A DNA stretch of 64,000 nt from Phycisphaerae bacterium. GTDB lineage: Bacteria; Planctomycetota; Phycisphaerae; Sedimentisphaerales; Sedimentisphaeraceae. The notes beneath the pieces are model-generated. The model ran no database searches. It was given only the letters and a program-made list of their open reading frames with translations, and was not told the origin of the DNA. A program made the position numbers and the translations under genes. Location of the stretch: contig JALWYQ010000014.1 in the NCBI GenBank assembly GCA_027078365.1, forward strand, positions 90,342 to 154,341. The letters run 5' to 3'. Below, in pieces: positions 34,697 through 46,581 of this stretch (position 1 is the stretch's first letter; every line of letters begins with the position of its first letter).

Positions 34697-37600
34697 TTAA
34701 TTTAAACCTAACGCTTCTTTAACTGCGGCATCTGCTTTAGCATCCGCATCCTTCGCATCCTGCAATTCTTCATGAACTGGCTCATCAGCAAGATGTTTGA
34801 CCTTCATCGCAAGGTGAGGCCTAAAACCAGTTCCTGCAGGAATCAAGTGGCCTAGAATTACATTCTCCTTAAGACCACGTAAAGTATCAATCTTACCACT
34901 CAAAGAAGCTTCCGTCAAGACTTTTGTTGTTTCTTGGAAACTTGCTGCTGAAATAAAGCTATCTGACTGTAGCGACGCCTTTGTAATACCTAGCAATAAG
35001 GTGTTCGCTGTAGCAGGTTTTGGCTTCTTGCCAACGGCAGGCTCACCACCAAGCAATTCTACTTTATCGTTTGCTGCTTGCAATTCCTGCTTGGTTACAA
35101 TAGAACCCTCTTTGAGGTCTGTTTCACCAGGATTAGTTATAACAAGACTGTTTGCAAGTTCCTCATTAACTCGGCGGAACTCAAATCTATCAACAACTTC
35201 ACCCGGCAAGAAACGACTATCACCAACAGACTCTATCTCAACTTTTCTCATCATCTGAGAAATAATAATCTCTACGTGCTTATCATTGATACCAACATTT
35301 TGTGCACCGTAAACACTTTGTATTTCACCAAGTAAGTATCTCTGGAGGGCTTCCTCACCTTTAATCCTCAAGATATCATGAGGCACCAAAGGTCCTTGTG
35401 TCAACGGTTCCCCTGCTTCGATAAAATCGCCAGCATGAACGTTGAGGTGCCTGTCCCTAGGAACATGATGCTCTCGTTCCATACCACTATCGCTCTTAAC
35501 AACGATAGTCATTTTACCTCTACGTTTATCACTCTTGAGTTCTACTGTACCTGATATCTCAGCCATAGCAGCTGGGTCTTTAGGCTTACGTGCCTCAAAG
35601 ATTTCTGTTACACGTGGTAAACCACCAGTAATATCCTGTGTACCGCCAGAACCACGAGGGAGCCTAGCTAGCAACTGTCCTGACTGAACCTGCTCTCCAT
35701 CAGAAACTTCAATACGAGCTTTAGCTGCAAGGAAGTGAACATCCAGAATGTTTCCATCTTGGTCCTCAATTATTACCTGAGGATGCCTATCACCCTTATG
35801 TTCAATAATCACAGGGTGTCCCTTGGCTCCTTTACGTTCCTCTTCTATTCTCATTGTCTCGCCTTCAATGACATCATGAAGACGAATGATACCAGCAACT
35901 TCAGCAAGGATCGGGATTCTGTGTGGATCCCACTCAAATAGGATTTGCCCCTTCTTAATTTTCTCGCCATTATCAACATGCATGATTGCGCCATAAGGAA
36001 CTTTAAACCTATCTAGCTCACGGTCTTTCTGATCCTTTATAATCATTTCAGAAGATCTCTTAAGTGAGACTTTCCGCTTGCCAGACTCTTTGGACGCAAC
36101 CTCTACAACGTTCATATCAGAAAAATCTACAATACCAGCCCTTGGAGCCTTTAATGTTGACTCTGTAACAGCCAAAGACGCAATACCACCTGTGTGGAAC
36201 GTACGCATTGTAAGCTGAGTGCCCGGTTCACCGATTGATTGAGCAGCTATAATTCCAACAGCAGTTCCTTCCTCAACCAACTTGCTTAAGCTCAAGTCCC
36301 AACCGTAACATTTTGCACAAACACCAGAAGGGCTATTACATGTAAGAGGACTTCTCACTCTAACAGTATCAATACCAAGCTCTTCGATTCTCGCAGCAGC
36401 CTCGCGAGTTATAATCTCGTTCTCACGGACTATCATTTCATCACGCAACGGATCTCTGATATTGTCTCTTGCGGTACGACCCACAATCAAAGAACTCAAT
36501 GGAATATCAACCTTCTCGCCTTTGAAGATAGTCGTTTTAGTGATGCCCTGCAATGTTCCACAGTCATTGCACTGAACAATTACATTCTGCGCAACATCCG
36601 CAAGTTTACGAGTCAAATAACCTGAGTCGGCTGTCTTTAACGCGGTATCGGCTAGTCCTTTACGAGCACCGTGAGTAGAGCTGAAATACTCAAGGACGTT
36701 CAAGCCCTCACGGAAGTTGGAGATAATTGGAGTCTCAATAATCTCACCACTAGGTTTTGCCATCAACGCACGCATACCAGCAAGCTGCTGAATCTGGTCA
36801 ATACTACCCCTAGCACCTGAATGCCTCATCACGAAAATCGGGTTCAAGTACGGCTTGCCATCACGAGTATCTTTTTCGAGACCATCCATCATGGTACTCG
36901 TAACTTCTATACGAGCGTGAGTCCAAGCATCGATAATCTGATTGTATCTCTCTTGCTCTGTTAGAACGCCCGCATCGTAGCTTGCTATAATCTCATCAAC
37001 CTTCTTTTGCGTCCTACTAATAATCTCCTCTTTCTCAGGAGGTATTATTAGATCAGTAACGCCAAAGCTAATGCCGGCTAGGGTTGCATACTTAAATCCA
37101 AGATCCTTAATTCTATCAAGTAAGTCAATTGTCTCGCCAGTACCACATATTTGGCAAGCATCACTAATTACCTTTCCAAGCTGCTTTTGGTGCATAACCA
37201 TGTTGTAGAAAGGCATCTTACTTGTAAGAATGTCGTTAAAGATACAACGGCCAACAGTTGTTTCGACAATCTTAACCTTCTTGTCGCCGTTCTCATCTCT
37301 AACAATTGTATTCTCTGGAAGCAAGACCTTAATCTTTGCATGTATATCAACTTTGCGCAACTCATACGCAGTGATTGCTTCGTGTATGTCGCGGAACATC
37401 ATACCTTCGCCAGGCTTACCATCCTGCATTGTAGTAATGTAGTAATTACCTAATACCATATCCTGAGACGGAGATAGGTTAGGCGAACCATTTGACGGCG
37501 AGAAAATATTGTTCGTTGCCAAGATAAGTGTATGAGCCTCCACCTGCGCTTCGATACTTAGAGGTAGGTGTACCGCCATCTGGTCACCATCAAAGTCAGC

Positions 37601-38959
37601 ATTGAAGCCCTTACACACTAGCGGATGCAGATTAATCGCATTACCTTCGACCAATACTGGCTCAAAAGCCTGTATGCCCATACGGTGAAGTGTTGGAGCA
37701 CGGTTAAGCATTACAGGATGCTGATAGATTACTTCTTCGAGAATATCCCAAACGTGCTCATCTCTGCGTTCAAGCATACGCTTTGCACTCTTAATCGTGT
37801 CGGCGAGACCGCGTTCTTTTAGTTTACGAATTATAAATGGCTGATACAGTTCGAGTGCTATCTTCTTTGGCAATCCACATTGATTTAACTTCAACCATGG
37901 ACCAACAACGATAACCGAACGAGCAGAATAGTCAACACGCTTACCAAGTAAGTTCTCGCGGAAACGACCCTGCTTACCTTTAATCATATCAGTAAGACTC
38001 TTAAGTGGGCGATTGTTGCTACCTAATACAGGTCTGCGGCACCTACCATTGTCTAGTAGAGAATCAACCGCCTGTTGCAACATACGCTTCTCATTTCTAA
38101 TGATTACTTCAGGAGCATTAAGGTCAATAAGCTTTTTGAGCCTATTGTTACGGTTAATAATCCTTCTGTAGAGATCGTTTAGGTCGCTAGTTGCAAAGTT
38201 TCCACTCTCAAGCATCACTAGAGGGCGCAAGTCAGGTGGAATAACCGGACAAATATCAAGAATCATATTTGCTGGGTCATTTCCACTCTCACGAATAGCA
38301 TTTACTGTTTTTAGCCTCTTAGTGAGGTCGTTAATCTTTTGCTTGCTATTAGTCTTTCCAATAGCATCATGAAGCTCTTCTGCTAGACTGTCAAGGTCTA
38401 GATCACGAATGATTTCACGAATAGCTTCAGCACCCATACCAGCTTTGAATGAGTTGCCATACTTGCTATGCGCATCATTATACTCATCTTCACTAAGCAA
38501 TTGAAGTTGCTTAAGAGGTGTATCTCCTGGATCAATAACGATATAGTCCTGGAAATAAACAACCTTCTCCATATCTGAGGTCTTCATAGCCAATAGTGTA
38601 CTGAGCCTACTAGGCATTGCCTTGAAGAACCATATATGCACCACTGGTGCCGCTAGAGTGATGTGCCCCATCCTTTTGCGACGTACACGACTGTGAGTAA
38701 CCTTAACGCCACAACGGTCACATATTATACCTTTAAATTTCGTCCCCTTATACTTACCACAAGAACATTCCCAATCCTTCTCGGGACCAAAAATCCTCTC
38801 GCAGAATAGTCCATCTTTCTCAGGACGATAAGTACGATAATTGATCGTCTCAGGTTTTCTAACCTCTCCAAATGACCAGCTACGAATATCATTAGCGCTT
38901 GCCAAAGAGATTTTCACTGAACCATAATCATTAATTCGATCATAAATCGATTCTACCAT
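34697..38959 (-). CDS. rpoC: RNA polymerase beta' subunit
   Basis: A 1420-residue subunit. Zinc site 1 is CSCGKYKG...[15 protein letters not shown] near 70-100, the catalytic Mg motif is [12 protein letters not shown] near 460, and zinc site 2 has CNDCG ... CAKCYGWD further on. The bridge-helix and trigger-loop regions ([21 protein letters not shown] and [12 protein letters not shown]) are intact. It follows rpoB by 35 bp and precedes rpsL. Confidence 0.98.
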   Translation of the reverse strand: MVESIYDRINDYGSVKISLASANDIRSWSFGEVRKPETINYRTYRPEKDGLFCERIFGPEKDWECSCGKYKGTKFKGIICDRCGVKVTHSRVRRKRMGHITLAAPVVHIWFFKAMPSRLSTLLAMKTSDMEKVVYFQDYIVIDPGDTPLKQLQLLSEDEYNDAHSKYGNSFKAGMGAEAIREIIRDLDLDSLAEELHDAIGKTNSKQKINDLTKRLKTVNAIRESGNDPANMILDICPVIPPDLRPLVMLESGNFATSDLNDLYRRIINRNNRLKKLIDLNAPEVIIRNEKRMLQQAVDSLLDNGRCRRPVLGSNNRPLKSLTDMIKGKQGRFRENLLGKRVDYSARSVIVVGPWLKLNQCGLPKKIALELYQPFIIRKLKERGLADTIKSAKRMLERRDEHVWDILEEVIYQHPVMLNRAPTLHRMGIQAFEPVLVEGNAINLHPLVCKGFNADFDGDQMAVHLPLSIEAQVEAHTLILATNNIFSPSNGSPNLSPSQDMVLGNYYITTMQDGKPGEGMMFRDIHEAITAYELRKVDIHAKIKVLLPENTIVRDENGDKKVKIVETTVGRCIFNDILTSKMPFYNMVMHQKQLGKVISDACQICGTGETIDLLDRIKDLGFKYATLAGISFGVTDLIIPPEKEEIISRTQKKVDEIIASYDAGVLTEQERYNQIIDAWTHARIEVTSTMMDGLEKDTRDGKPYLNPIFVMRHSGARGSIDQIQQLAGMRALMAKPSGEIIETPIISNFREGLNVLEYFSSTHGARKGLADTALKTADSGYLTRKLADVAQNVIVQCNDCGTLQGITKTTIFKGEKVDIPLSSLIVGRTARDNIRDPLRDEMIVRENEIITREAAARIEELGIDTVRVRSPLTCNSPSGVCAKCYGWDLSLSKLVEEGTAVGIIAAQSIGEPGTQLTMRTFHTGGIASLAVTESTLKAPRAGIVDFSDMNVVEVASKESGKRKVSLKRSSEMIIKDQKDRELDRFKVPYGAIMHVDNGEKIKKGQILFEWDPHRIPILAEVAGIIRLHDVIEGETMRIEEERKGAKGHPVIIEHKGDRHPQVIIEDQDGNILDVHFLAAKARIEVSDGEQVQSGQLLARLPRGSGGTQDITGGLPRVTEIFEARKPKDPAAMAEISGTVELKSDKRRGKMTIVVKSDSGMEREHHVPRDRHLNVHAGDFIEAGEPLTQGPLVPHDILRIKGEEALQRYLLGEIQSVYGAQNVGINDKHVEIIISQMMRKVEIESVGDSRFLPGEVVDRFEFRRVNEELANSLVITNPGETDLKEGSIVTKQELQAANDKVELLGGEPAVGKKPKPATANTLLLGITKASLQSDSFISAASFQETTKVLTEASLSGKIDTLRGLKENVILGHLIPAGTGFRPHLAMKVKHLADEPVHEELQDAKDADAKADAAVKEALGLN

Positions 38960-38994
38960 ATCAAGATCACTCCCATTAGGGTGTACAATATCAA

Positions 38995-41900
38995 TTACAG
39001 TGGAGATTTACCAACTCTGTTTTTTTCGAGATTAATATTGAGACCTAGTCCCCTAATCTCATTACAAAGAACATCAAACGAGATTGGAGTTCCAGCTTCA
39101 AGTGTATTAACACCTTTAACCATAGATTCGTAAATCTTAGTTCTACCTTCAATATCATCACTCTTGACAGTCAATAACTCCTGTAGAGTATATGCAGCTC
39201 CGTATCCTTCCAATGCCCAGACTTCCATCTCACCAAAACGCTGTCCACCAGTTCTGGCCTTACCACCCAAAGGTTGTTGAGTAATAAGACTGTATGGACC
39301 AGTTGCTCTAGCATGAATCTTGTCATCAACAAGGTGGTGCAATTTGAGCATATACATATAACCAATAGTTGCTCTTTGCTCGAAAGGCTCACCAGTTCTG
39401 CCATCATAGAGTTGTGTCTTTAGTGTTTCTGGAACCTTTGCAAATATTTCCTTGTCGTCTGGTGCAATATTATTCGCTTCCAAATACTCTGCTCGAGAAG
39501 CAACATGCTCATTAGCCTCTTTAATTACATCCTGTATGTCCTGCTCTGTACAACCGTCGAATACAGGGGTAAAGGCTGTAAACCCTAGAACCTTTGCCGC
39601 CCAGCCTAGATGCGTCTCAAGGATCTGACCTACGTTCATACGGCTAGGAACGCCAAGAGGATTGAGTACAATTTCAACAGGTGTTCCGTCATCCAAGAAT
39701 GGCATATCCTCTTGAGGAAGAATCTTGGCAATAATACCTTTGTTACCGTGACGACCGGCCATCTTGTCACCAACAGAGAGAGTTCTCTTAGCGGCAACAT
39801 AAACCTTGACCATTTCAAGAACACCATTTTGGAGCTCATCGCCACGTTTCATTCTATCAAGGCGACGACGCATCTCATCTTGGATTTCCTCAATCTTTGG
39901 CCAATACAAGTCAACAAATTTCTTAACCTTTGGTTGTAGCTTTGCAGGTTTCACCCAGCTAAGGTCAAAATTCTCAATCTGCTCTAAAACGACATCATCA
40001 ATGTCACTTTGACCAACTTTTTGCAGTGAAGTAGGGTCAACGATAGTAATATCAAGTTCGTCACTAATTTCTGAAATCATTTGCCTAAACAATGCACATT
40101 GCTTTGCATACATCTGAGCTTGGAAGTTTTCCATCTCTACTTTTAGCTCTGCTTTTTGTGCATCGTTGAGTGCTCCACGACGTCTAAAATGGCTTGTACC
40201 AATTACAACTCCCTCATGACCTGAAGGCATTGTTAGTGAATCATTCTTAACATCTTCACCGGCACGACCAAAAATTGCATGAAGTAACTTCTCCTCAGGA
40301 GTTAATTCTGTCTTACTCTTAGGAGAAACTTTTCCGACTAGGATATCATTTGGACCAACTCGAGTTCCTTCACGGACAATTCCATTCTCGTCGAGGTTAC
40401 GCAGCATCTTTTCACTTACATTAGGTATATCACGGGTAAACTCTTCTCTACCAAGCTTAGTTTCCCTAACCTCAACACTGTAGCAATCTATATGGATACT
40501 TGAGAAAGTATCTTCTTTAACAAGATTTTCGCTGATTAAGATAGCATCCTCATAGTTGTAGCCATCAAATGGTACAAACGCAACAAGAACATTTTTACCC
40601 AAGGCGAGTCTGCCTTTATCGGTAGCACCCCCATCAGCAATAATCTCACCTTGCTTGACTTTCTGTCCTGGCATAACCAGAGGTCTTTGATTAAGACAGG
40701 TTCTCTCGTTTAGACCTCTAAACTTTTTGAGCGGATATTCATCTCTGTTGTTTACAACTATCATCTTAGAGTCAACATCCGTTACAACTCCATCGCTCTG
40801 GGCCTTAACAACCATGCTAGAATTCTTAGCAACCTCATCTTCCATTCCAGTTCCAACCAAAGGCGCCTCTGAAACCAGAAGAGGTACGGCTTGCCTCATC
40901 ATGTTAGAACCCATCAGTGCACGGTTAGCATCATCGTGCTCAAGGAACGGAATTAGCGATGCTGAAATACCAACTGTCTGCTTTGGCGAAATATCAACAT
41001 AGTTCACCTCAGAGCTATCCACTTGGCTAAGCTCTCCATGTTTACGTGCAAGCACAAGTCCAGATTTGAGGTCTTTCACTCCAGGTTGCAGTGAGCTAGG
41101 TGGAGAGAAGACTACTTCCATTTCTTGGTCTGCCCTTAGGTACTCAACCTCGCCAGTATCCTTACCGTCAACAATTTTGCGATAAGGAGTCATTAAGAAA
41201 CCGTACTCGTCTATCGAAGCAAAAATAGCCAACGAAGAAATAAGACCAATATTGGTTCCCTCAGGCGTTTCAATCGGACAGATTCTACCGTAATGGCTGA
41301 TATGAACATCTCGAACTTCAAAGCCCGCTCTCTTTCTATTGAGACCACCTGGACCAAGAGCCGAGAGCCTTCTCTCATGTGTCAATTGACTAAGAGAGTT
41401 TGTTTGGTCCACAACCTGACTAAGTTCTCCTCTACCGAAGAAGAATTCAATACTACTTGAAACACTCTTTGAATTAACGAGATCGGCAATCCTCTTAATC
41501 TGGCTAGGATCCTTCATGCTCATACGTTCTTGAACCGTTCTGCGCAGCTTCAATAAACCCTTGCGAATTTCATCAGCGCCAAGTTCACCAATGGTTCTAA
41601 TACGCCTATTTCCGAGGTGGTCAATATCGTCAACACTACCTTTGTTCGCACGAAGGTCGAGAATATATCGAATAGCATTTACAAAATCCTCAGGGCGAAG
41701 TGTCATATCTGTGGCTTCTTCACCTTTGAATTTTCTGTTTAGTCTAAATCGACCAACCTTACCTAGGCGGTAACGATTTTCATCGTAGAATTTCTCGTGG
41801 AATAAGGACTTTGCCTTTTCAACGTTAGGCGGGTTACCTGGGCGAAGCTTAGAGTAAATCTTAAGCAATGCATGGTCATGATTCTCTGAATCATCTTCTG

Positions 41901-42747
41901 CAAGTGTATTCAGAATCAAATTATCAGTAACATTTACAAGCACCTCAACAGTCTCAAGGCTACTGCCCTGTATCTGACCAACGCGATCACCAATTTGAGT
42001 ACCAGCCTCAACGATAATCTCTCCAGTATCAGTATCTACAATAGGGCTAGCAGACCACATTGTTGGGTCAAGCTTTAAAACGTCCACTTCTTTTGTATCG
42101 TAAAACAGTCTTAGCACATCAGCAACATCGCCATACGCTTCTGTCATAGCACGTAGGAAAGTAGTTGCAGGAATTTTGCTAGACTGGTCAATTCTAACTA
42201 TAAGCTGGTCTTTATTAGTAACAGCGATCTCAATCCAACTTCCACGTTCTGGAATAATACGACCACCATGAAGGACTCTATCACCTTCTTTACTTTCGAC
42301 CACAAAATCAATACCAGGGCTTCTATGCAATTGATTAACAATCACACGCTCAGCACCATTGATGATAAACGATCCCCCTCCAAGCATAACTGGCATTTCA
42401 CCGAGGTATATTGCCTGTTCAGGAATATCATCACCTTTTTCATTGTTCAACCTGCAGTAAACCTTAAGGGGGTAACCATAGGTTAAACGCAACTCTTTAC
42501 ACTCAAGTGGAGTGTAGCGTGGCTTCTCAAGCTCATAACCTAAGAATTCCAGTTGCATATTCTTATCATAACTAACTATAGGGAAGACTTCCCTAAACAG
42601 AGCCTCAAGCCCGCACTCCGCACGGTCTTGTGGAGCGACATCTTTCTGCAAGAAAGCACTATAAGCATCTCTTTGCACTTTGGTTAGGTCAGGAACTGGT
42701 ATCGCATCCCCTATTTTTCCAAAATTACGAACGGCATGTGAACCCAT
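38995..42747 (-). CDS. rpoB: RNA polymerase beta subunit
   Basis: A 1250-residue subunit. The rifampicin region has [20 protein letters not shown], with the key Gln, Asp, His, Arg and Ser positions (E. coli 513, 516, 526, 529, 531) kept, so ordinary rifampicin binding is expected. Later motifs include [11 protein letters not shown] and [19 protein letters not shown]. It is separated from rplL by a long hairpin. Confidence 0.98.
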   Translation of the reverse strand: MGSHAVRNFGKIGDAIPVPDLTKVQRDAYSAFLQKDVAPQDRAECGLEALFREVFPIVSYDKNMQLEFLGYELEKPRYTPLECKELRLTYGYPLKVYCRLNNEKGDDIPEQAIYLGEMPVMLGGGSFIINGAERVIVNQLHRSPGIDFVVESKEGDRVLHGGRIIPERGSWIEIAVTNKDQLIVRIDQSSKIPATTFLRAMTEAYGDVADVLRLFYDTKEVDVLKLDPTMWSASPIVDTDTGEIIVEAGTQIGDRVGQIQGSSLETVEVLVNVTDNLILNTLAEDDSENHDHALLKIYSKLRPGNPPNVEKAKSLFHEKFYDENRYRLGKVGRFRLNRKFKGEEATDMTLRPEDFVNAIRYILDLRANKGSVDDIDHLGNRRIRTIGELGADEIRKGLLKLRRTVQERMSMKDPSQIKRIADLVNSKSVSSSIEFFFGRGELSQVVDQTNSLSQLTHERRLSALGPGGLNRKRAGFEVRDVHISHYGRICPIETPEGTNIGLISSLAIFASIDEYGFLMTPYRKIVDGKDTGEVEYLRADQEMEVVFSPPSSLQPGVKDLKSGLVLARKHGELSQVDSSEVNYVDISPKQTVGISASLIPFLEHDDANRALMGSNMMRQAVPLLVSEAPLVGTGMEDEVAKNSSMVVKAQSDGVVTDVDSKMIVVNNRDEYPLKKFRGLNERTCLNQRPLVMPGQKVKQGEIIADGGATDKGRLALGKNVLVAFVPFDGYNYEDAILISENLVKEDTFSSIHIDCYSVEVRETKLGREEFTRDIPNVSEKMLRNLDENGIVREGTRVGPNDILVGKVSPKSKTELTPEEKLLHAIFGRAGEDVKNDSLTMPSGHEGVVIGTSHFRRRGALNDAQKAELKVEMENFQAQMYAKQCALFRQMISEISDELDITIVDPTSLQKVGQSDIDDVVLEQIENFDLSWVKPAKLQPKVKKFVDLYWPKIEEIQDEMRRRLDRMKRGDELQNGVLEMVKVYVAAKRTLSVGDKMAGRHGNKGIIAKILPQEDMPFLDDGTPVEIVLNPLGVPSRMNVGQILETHLGWAAKVLGFTAFTPVFDGCTEQDIQDVIKEANEHVASRAEYLEANNIAPDDKEIFAKVPETLKTQLYDGRTGEPFEQRATIGYMYMLKLHHLVDDKIHARATGPYSLITQQPLGGKARTGGQRFGEMEVWALEGYGAAYTLQELLTVKSDDIEGRTKIYESMVKGVNTLEAGTPISFDVLCNEIRGLGLNINLEKNRVGKSPL

Positions 42748-42811
42748 TCAGATTTCTCCACAATTTATTGAGATATTTCTCTATTACAAAAATGCTACTT
42801 ATACGCAGATA

Positions 42812-42848
42812 GGTGTTGGGGAAAATCATAGCGAAATTCCCCAACACC
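42812..42848 (-). promoter_or_regulatory. Long perfect hairpin between rplL and rpoB
   Basis: GGTGTTGGGGAA pairs perfectly with TTCCCCAACACC across a 13-nt loop. No U-run follows, so it is more likely an RNA-processing or attenuation element. E. coli has an attenuator and RNase III site in exactly this gap, which sets the ratio of L7/L12 to polymerase. Confidence 0.65.
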
Positions 42849-42870
42849 ATATTCAGTTCTTGACAATCAA

Positions 42871-43272
42871 TTATGCAAGCTCAACTACAGCACCAGCTGC
42901 TTCAAGTTGCTTCTTGAGTTCTTCTGCTTCATCTTTTGAAACACCTTCTTTAACTGGTTTTGGTGCTTCATCAACGATTGCTTTTGCTTCTTTTAGTCCA
43001 AGACCTGTAATTGCACGAACCTCTTTGATAACACCAATCTTGCTATCACCAGCGGCCTTGAGGATTACGTCAAAACTGCTCTTTTCCTCTGCAGCTTCAT
43101 CGCCACCTGCTGCCGGACCGGCAACCATAACAGCTCCACCTGCTGCTGGCTCAATGCCATACTCTTCTTTTAGGCAATCACCAAGCTCTTTAGCTTGCAT
43201 AAGTGTTAGAGCAACAATCTTGTCTGCAATTTCTTTAATTTCTGGACTCCAGCTTTTAGCTTCTTCTGACAT
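42871..43272 (-). CDS. rplL: 50S ribosomal protein L7/L12
   Basis: A 133-residue stalk protein. The N-terminal dimerisation part is followed by an Ala/Gly-rich hinge ([21 protein letters not shown]) and the factor-binding domain with [20 protein letters not shown]. It follows rplJ by 114 bp, a gap that holds a small hairpin at 43311-43328. Confidence 0.97.
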   Translation of the reverse strand: MSEEAKSWSPEIKEIADKIVALTLMQAKELGDCLKEEYGIEPAAGGAVMVAGPAAGGDEAAEEKSSFDVILKAAGDSKIGVIKEVRAITGLGLKEAKAIVDEAPKPVKEGVSKDEAEELKKQLEAAGAVVELA

Positions 43273-43310
43273 CCTAATAACTCCTGTATATTATCTAGCT
43301 CTGCAACAGC

Positions 43311-43328
43311 CAGGGCTACGCCGCCCTG
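43311..43328 (-). promoter_or_regulatory. Small hairpin between rplJ and rplL
   Basis: CAGGGC and GCCCTG form a 6-bp GC-rich stem with a 6-nt loop, 39 bp before rplL. It may be a processing site or a translational control structure. There is no U-run. Confidence 0.35.
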
Positions 43329-43386
43329 TTTAACCCATACACGAGGCAATCACAGTAGCAATTTCTAAACTTTCCTGAAAAAAATA

Positions 43387-43914
43387 TTAAGCTGCTTCTT
43401 CTGCTTTTTCTGCAACTGTCTTTATGCAACCAGCGATGTAGCTTGCAGGTCCAACGATTGCACCAGCAACATTTGCACCTGGACTCTGAGCGAGTTGAAC
43501 GACCTGACCTTGAAGCTCGACCCTGCTTGGCATTTTCGAAAGAGCGACAACGCCCTCATGGTCAAGGACCTCACCATCTACATACGCACCCTTGAGCTCA
43601 ATGGCCTTGATCTTTTTAGACCAATCAACCACTTCCTTAGCAACGTCAACAACGCTGTCACCACCAAAAGCCACGGTACATGGTCCGGCAGAAAAGAGCT
43701 CAGCCGCATTGTCCAAACCCATCTCTTTGAGAGCGCGTCTCATCAGAGAATTCTTAACTACATTTAACGCAACACCCTTTTCTGTAAGGCTGCCACGCAT
43801 ACTATTGTTATCATTACCACTTACACCTTCAGTCGAGAGAACTACGAATTCATTGCAACCTTCGTATTTCTTCTCTAGCTCTTTCTGAAGTAAGCCTTTA
43901 ATAAATCTACTCAT
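43387..43914 (-). CDS. rplJ: 50S ribosomal protein L10
   Basis: A 175-residue stalk-base protein that holds L7/L12 dimers on its C-terminal helix. KNSLMRRALKEMGLD and GPCTVAFGGDSVVDVAK are conserved. L10 autoregulates in E. coli, but only 29 bp lie between rplA and rplJ, so there is no long leader here. Confidence 0.95.
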   Translation of the reverse strand: MSRFIKGLLQKELEKKYEGCNEFVVLSTEGVSGNDNNSMRGSLTEKGVALNVVKNSLMRRALKEMGLDNAAELFSAGPCTVAFGGDSVVDVAKEVVDWSKKIKAIELKGAYVDGEVLDHEGVVALSKMPSRVELQGQVVQLAQSPGANVAGAIVGPASYIAGCIKTVAEKAEEAA

Positions 43915-43943
43915 TTAAATACCTGCTTTCTAGCTTAGCTAAT

Positions 43944-44621
43944 TTAGAGTTCTATGAGTACACTAGGACTCATAGTTGCACTGATAGCAGTTTTCTTAAT
44001 AAACGTTCCTTTAACCGAAGACGGCTTAAGTTTTGAGATAGTTTTAATGAAAAACTCGATGTTTTCCGCCAATTTATCATCATCAAAACTCAATTTACCG
44101 ACAACAGCATGAACATTTCCGCCAGCATCATTTCTAAATTCAACTTTACCTGCTGTAAATTCAGCAACAGCTTTAGCAACATCTGGGGTAACTGTACCAT
44201 TTTTAGGTGATGGCATTTTGCCCTGAGGGCCAAGAACACGACCTAACTTACCAGCTTTACCCATAACCTTTGGTGAAGCTATAGCTACGTCAAAGTCTAG
44301 CCATCCACCAGCCACCTTAGCTATCAAATCATCACAGCCAGCCTCTATTGCACCAGCTTCCTTAGCTTCTGCTACCTGCGCATCGTCACAGAATGCAATT
44401 ACCCTCTTGCTCTTGCCAATACCGTTTGGAAGGCTGATTGCCCCTCTGACGAGCTGATCTGCATGACGTGGATCAATACCAAGCCACATAACAATCTCGA
44501 CAGTCTGATCGAATTTCACATTTGCAAAACTCTTGAGCTTCTTTACAGCCTCTGCAAGAGGTAATGCCTCCTTAGGTTGCGCCTTAGCCGCAGCTTCGTA
44601 CCTTTTACTTCTTTTTGGCAT
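43944..44621 (-). CDS. rplA: 50S ribosomal protein L1
   Basis: A 225-residue L1-stalk protein. FDQTVEIVMWLGIDPRHAD, the GKMPSPKNGTVTPDVAKAV segment and the end with LKPSSVKGTFIKK are diagnostic. The start at 44621 (MPKRSKRYEAA) is set by GAGG six bases upstream; nine more codons upstream are in frame without a site. Confidence 0.97.
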   Translation of the reverse strand: MPKRSKRYEAAAKAQPKEALPLAEAVKKLKSFANVKFDQTVEIVMWLGIDPRHADQLVRGAISLPNGIGKSKRVIAFCDDAQVAEAKEAGAIEAGCDDLIAKVAGGWLDFDVAIASPKVMGKAGKLGRVLGPQGKMPSPKNGTVTPDVAKAVAEFTAGKVEFRNDAGGNVHAVVGKLSFDDDKLAENIEFFIKTISKLKPSSVKGTFIKKTAISATMSPSVLIEL

Positions 44622-44690
44622 TATTAACCTCGCGTTTAAAAATAACACGCTCCCACTTATTAGCCGTGGTAAGCAATATATTAAAGGACC

Positions 44691-45116
44691 TTAGTCCTCA
44701 ACCTCAATACCCATACTCCTAGCAGTACCTGCAATAATACGGCTTGCTGCTTCAGCATCAAAAGCATTCAAGTCTGCCTTTTTTGTTTCAGCAATCTTAA
44801 GAAGTTGAGCTTTAGTAACCTTACCAACTATATTGGTGTTAGGCTCGCCACTACCTTTCTCAAGACCAAGCTCTTTTAGCAACAGTACCGATGCAGGAGG
44901 GCTCTTTACTATGAAATCAAAACTTTTATCATTATAAACACTGATTACAACAGGAACAGTCATACCGTTAAGTTCACGAGTCTGATCGTTAAACTGCTGT
45001 ACGAACTGACCGATGTTGACACCGTGCTGTCCAAGGGCAGGACCAATTGGTGGGGCTGGAGTTGCCTGTCCACCAGGAGCCTGCAATTTAATTTGAGAAA
45101 CAACCTCTTTGGCCAT
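44691..45116 (-). CDS. rplK: 50S ribosomal protein L11
   Basis: A 141-residue GTPase-centre protein. [20 protein letters not shown] and [18 protein letters not shown] are diagnostic, as is the C-terminal [21 protein letters not shown] 45116 with AGAGGA just upstream is used; the frame is open 24 codons further but that part covers the attenuator and is not protein-like. Confidence 0.97.
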   Translation of the reverse strand: MAKEVVSQIKLQAPGGQATPAPPIGPALGQHGVNIGQFVQQFNDQTRELNGMTVPVVISVYNDKSFDFIVKSPPASVLLLKELGLEKGSGEPNTNIVGKVTKAQLLKIAETKKADLNAFDAEAASRIIAGTARSMGIEVED

Positions 45117-45146
45117 TTTATCCTCTTTTTCATTATCTCTAAACAC

Positions 45147-45178
45147 AAAAAACCCGTGTAGATACATTACCCCTACAC
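45147..45178 (-). terminator. Attenuator-like hairpin between nusG and rplK
   Basis: On the minus strand CTACAC...GTGTAG (45173-45178 with 45156-45161) closes an 11-nt loop and is followed by GGG and TTTTTTGTG. It ends 30 bp before the rplK start and may separate secE-nusG from rplKAJL expression. Confidence 0.55.
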
Positions 45179-45223
45179 AGTTAAACAAACTGATAAACTA
45201 ATTTTCAGTGCGTAATAGCGTTA

Positions 45224-45769
45224 TTAAACCTTATCGATTTGCCAATATTCAATATCGAGAGGCGTACTTCTTCCAAAAATGCTAACAATAACTCGAACAA
45301 CTCCACGCTCAGTATCGATTGAATCAACAGTACCTTCAAAGTTCTCAAAGGCACCTTCGCGAATTTTAACTACATCGCCCTTCTTAAACTCAACCTTAAT
45401 GGCTGGTGCTTCCTCTGCCTTATCCTCAATATCGATAAGCATTTTAGCAACATCGGTATCTCGCATAGGAATAGGCTTGCCTTCCGTTCCTATGAAATCA
45501 CCAACATCCATAGTTTCTTTTATCATAAACCAAACCCTCTCTGGGATTCTGCCATCCTCGAGGGGCTCAACTTCCATAAACACGTAGCCAGGATAGAGCT
45601 TGCGTTTAATTACGCGTTTTCTACCACCTTTTACACTTTTAACCTTCTCTACAGGTACAGCAATACGGCCAACCTGATCTTGCAAACCCTCCATTTGTAC
45701 TTTTCTCTGGAGAGACTCGCATACTCGGTTCTCTTTATTAGAAGCTACTCTTAGAACATACCACTGCAT
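45224..45769 (-). CDS. nusG: Transcription antitermination factor NusG
   Basis: A 181-residue factor. The NGN domain (QWYVLRVASNKENRVCESL) and the linker lead to a KOW domain (KKGDVVKIREGAFENFEGTV). VKSVKGGRKRVIKRKLYPGYVFME is the NGN core. Length and domains are ordinary. It follows secE by 33 bp. Confidence 0.96.
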   Translation of the reverse strand: MQWYVLRVASNKENRVCESLQRKVQMEGLQDQVGRIAVPVEKVKSVKGGRKRVIKRKLYPGYVFMEVEPLEDGRIPERVWFMIKETMDVGDFIGTEGKPIPMRDTDVAKMLIDIEDKAEEAPAIKVEFKKGDVVKIREGAFENFEGTVDSIDTERGVVRVIVSIFGRSTPLDIEYWQIDKV

Positions 45770-45802
45770 TGTAAATTCCTTGCGCTGTTGTACTTGCCAA
45801 GA

Positions 45803-46189
45803 TTATGAATACAAACCGATGCTGTTAAATAATGCATGGAATGCCAAATCAACTAGGCCTAGGAATGCCGCCATAATAATAACAACAGCAATCACAATAA
45901 CCGTTGAAGCTATGATTTCAGCCCTACTGCTCCAGTTAACCTTTTTAAGCTCTCCCTCTGAGAGAATCAGAAAATCAGCAACTGCTGGTCTATTCTGCAA
46001 CCAGTAGAGAAACCATGTAACCACACTAATGACAGCAATTGGGATACCCATATATATCCACTCGTTACTAGTTGACTGTAGCTTCTTGTAAAGGACATTA
46101 CAACCAATTGCCGCAATCGCCCAAACAATGAGACAAGCCCAGAGTCTAGTGTAGTAACCCTGTCCTTTCTTGTAAAAATATAACTGCAT
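45803..46189 (-). CDS. secE: Protein translocase subunit SecE
   Basis: A 128-residue subunit with three predicted membrane spans (about 17-35, 46-65, 93-120). The essential SecE core is ELKKVNWSSRAEIIASTVIVI. Three-span SecE is the E. coli-like form; many bacteria have one span. ATG 46189 is chosen because GAGG lies six bases upstream. Confidence 0.92.
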   Translation of the reverse strand: MQLYFYKKGQGYYTRLWACLIVWAIAAIGCNVLYKKLQSTSNEWIYMGIPIAVISVVTWFLYWLQNRPAVADFLILSEGELKKVNWSSRAEIIASTVIVIAVVIIMAAFLGLVDLAFHALFNSIGLYS

Positions 46190-46235
46190 CGCGTACCTCT
46201 GCAATCGTATGAAATTAACGTACCCTGACTTTAAT

Positions 46236-46308
46236 CAGGCCAGGAGGGACTTGAACCCCCAACCTGCGGTTTTGGAAACCGCTGCTCTGCCAATTAAGCT
46301 ACTGGCCT
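46236..46308 (-). tRNA. tRNA-Trp (CCA)
   Basis: A 73-nt cloverleaf. The acceptor stem AGGCCAG/CTGGCCT, D-loop, anticodon loop TTCCAAA with CCA at 46273-46275, T-loop GGGTTCAAGTCC and discriminator G fit tRNA-Trp. CCA is not encoded. It sits between rpmG and secE, as in E. coli and many others. Confidence 0.96.
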
Positions 46309-46325
46309 CTAGAGCCGAAGCCTAG

Positions 46326-46493
46326 TTACTTACGGCGAATCTTATGTGTAGTATGCTTGCGTTCTTTTTTGCAGAACTTCTTGAGTTCAAGCTTAGGTGT
46401 ACCACCCACAACATTAACCTTAGTACGGTAGTTGCGCTCGCCACACTCTTTACACTCAAGCCAAACATATTCTCTTTTAACAGACTTAGCCAT
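46326..46493 (-). CDS. rpmG: 50S ribosomal protein L33
   Basis: A 55-residue L33 beginning MAKSVKREYVWLECKECGER. The first zinc pair is Cys14-x2-Cys17. The second pair is C-K-K-E (Cys41, Glu44) and not C-x2-C, so one ligand seems replaced by Glu. The end, RKHTTHKIRRK, matches the family. AAGAGGA lies just before the start. It sits between tuf and tRNA-Trp. Confidence 0.93.
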   Translation of the reverse strand: MAKSVKREYVWLECKECGERNYRTKVNVVGGTPKLELKKFCKKERKHTTHKIRRK

Positions 46494-46532
46494 ATTGTCC
46501 TCTTATCCATATCCCATCGGAATGGGAAAAAT

Positions 46533-46566
46533 AGTTAGTGGCTAACCTTTTGGCTAGCCACTAACT
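46533..46566 (-). terminator. Terminator/attenuator after tuf
   Basis: A perfect 12-bp stem AGTTAGTGGCTA/TAGCCACTAACT with a 10-nt loop runs into ATTTTT on the minus strand, 16 bp after the tuf stop. A second hairpin CCCAT-TCCG-ATGGG follows. Tuf is thus likely to be made in excess over rpmG-secE-nusG. Confidence 0.85.
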
Positions 46567-46581
46567 AGCAATTACTAATTA

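Noticed and set aside
42680..43333. 217-codon plus-strand frame opposite rplL
   Set aside because: It is the antisense shadow of rplL and the gap before rpoB; composition and lack of a family argue against a gene.
46322..46510. 62-codon frame overlapping rpmG
   Set aside because: It is a different frame of the L33 gene, which reads correctly as 55 residues at 46326-46493.
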